A stretch of 12,220 bases of DNA, from NCBI GenBank assembly GCA_002401295.1, contig NVSR01000013.1, forward strand, positions 1-12,220, written 5' to 3'. Position 1 is the stretch's first letter; every line of letters starts with the position of its first letter. Below are positions 11,984-12,220 of this stretch, one piece after another. The notes below the pieces were generated by a model. It searched no databases, had not been told where the DNA came from, and saw only the letters and a list, made by a program, of their open reading frames with translations. A program made the position numbers and the translations under genes. Source of the DNA: SAR324 cluster bacterium. Lineage in GTDB: Bacteria > SAR324 > XYD2-FULL-50-16.

Positions 11984-12220
11984 ATGGAATTAAAAGAAAT
12001 TAAAGAATTGATCCAACTAATGGGTAAAGTTGACCTTACGGAAGTAGCTTTGGAAAAGGATGACTTTAAGCTGACTTTAAAGCGTGAATTAGCTACCGGG
12101 CAGGTCGTAACTCAAGTTGTCCCAGCCCCTGTCCAGGCACCCGTTGCCGCTGCGGCTCCTGCCGAGACTGCTGCTACAGTACAGGCTGAAGATAAGGACA
12201 TCCATTATGTGACTGCTCCG
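11984..12220 (+). CDS. accB: acetyl-CoA carboxylase biotin carboxyl carrier protein, N-terminal part (runs off window)
   Basis: AccB carries the biotin that shuttles CO2 between biotin carboxylase and carboxyltransferase in the first step of fatty acid synthesis. The visible 79 residues match the family N-terminus: MELKEIKELIQLMGKVDLTE, a KDDFKLTLKRE strand, then a Pro/Ala/Val-rich mobile linker (about 44-65). HYVTAP at 74-79 is where the biotinyl domain starts. The biotin lysine (EAMKM motif) lies beyond the window. The ATG at 11984 has only a weak GGTTG upstream. accC would be expected next. Confidence 0.92.
   Translation, partial: MELKEIKELIQLMGKVDLTEVALEKDDFKLTLKRELATGQVVTQVVPAPVQAPVAAAAPAETAATVQAEDKDIHYVTAP

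Noticed and set aside
1..12220. CRISPR array, insertion sequence, toxin-antitoxin or phage element
   Set aside because: No spaced repeats, transposase-like frames, terminal inverted repeats or integrase genes were seen; all long frames are housekeeping or accounted for.

Overview
This 12.2 kb window is mostly bacterial housekeeping DNA with an estimated GC content in the mid-40s percent. It carries a transcription/translation core block on the minus strand, an era gene, a small regulator/lipoprotein pair, and a branched-chain amino acid operon on the plus strand. A type II lipoprotein signal peptide, a full acetohydroxyacid synthase holoenzyme, tRNA genes with encoded CCA ends and a four-protein L11/L1/L10/L7-L12 block point to a free-living bacterium. 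It is probably Gram-negative-like, but the phylum cannot be fixed from this sequence. The ribosomal protein L33 keeps a CxxC motif, unlike the Cys-free E. coli form. I see no mobile element, CRISPR array, defence island or clearly novel multi-gene system. The unusual points concern gene order and RNA-level regulation.

Layout. Positions 1-440 (minus) are the N-terminal part of ftsH, with a good sigma70-type promoter at 499-527. A small J-domain protein gene (729-1175, plus) converges on rplL across a perfect 10-bp hairpin (1184-1207). From about 5150 down to 1227 the minus strand reads: promoter, tRNA-Thr(UGU), tRNA-Tyr(GUA), tRNA-Thr(GGU), rpmG, tRNA-Trp(CCA), secE, nusG, rplK, rplA, a 355-bp leader, rplJ, rplL. 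The commonly found tuf and tRNA-Gly genes are absent from the tRNA block, and rpoB does not follow rplL. Structured leaders before rplK and rplJ sit where autoregulation by L1 and L10 is expected. A terminator-like hairpin lies directly upstream of the rplJ ribosome binding site.

The era gene (5246-6151, plus) is divergent from the tRNA block, and the two promoters overlap back to back. After a 323-bp spacer with a plausible promoter and a small palindrome come an IclR-family regulator (6475-7260) and, 12 bp later, a GTG-started lipoprotein of unknown function (7273-7809), closed by a hairpin terminator (7839-7867). Then ilvB (7921-9609), ilvH (9609-10079) and xseA (10076-11419) overlap end to end and look translationally coupled. 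A convergent small membrane protein ORF (11534-11674, minus) and a divergent intergenic region lead into the start of accB (11984 onward, plus), which runs off the window.

Functionally, the minus block makes tRNAs, ribosomal stalk proteins, the NusG elongation factor and the SecE translocase subunit. FtsH and the J-domain protein belong to protein quality control, and Era assists 30S assembly. IlvBH makes acetohydroxy acids for Val/Leu/Ile, XseA is a DNA exonuclease subunit, and AccB is the biotin carrier of fatty acid synthesis.
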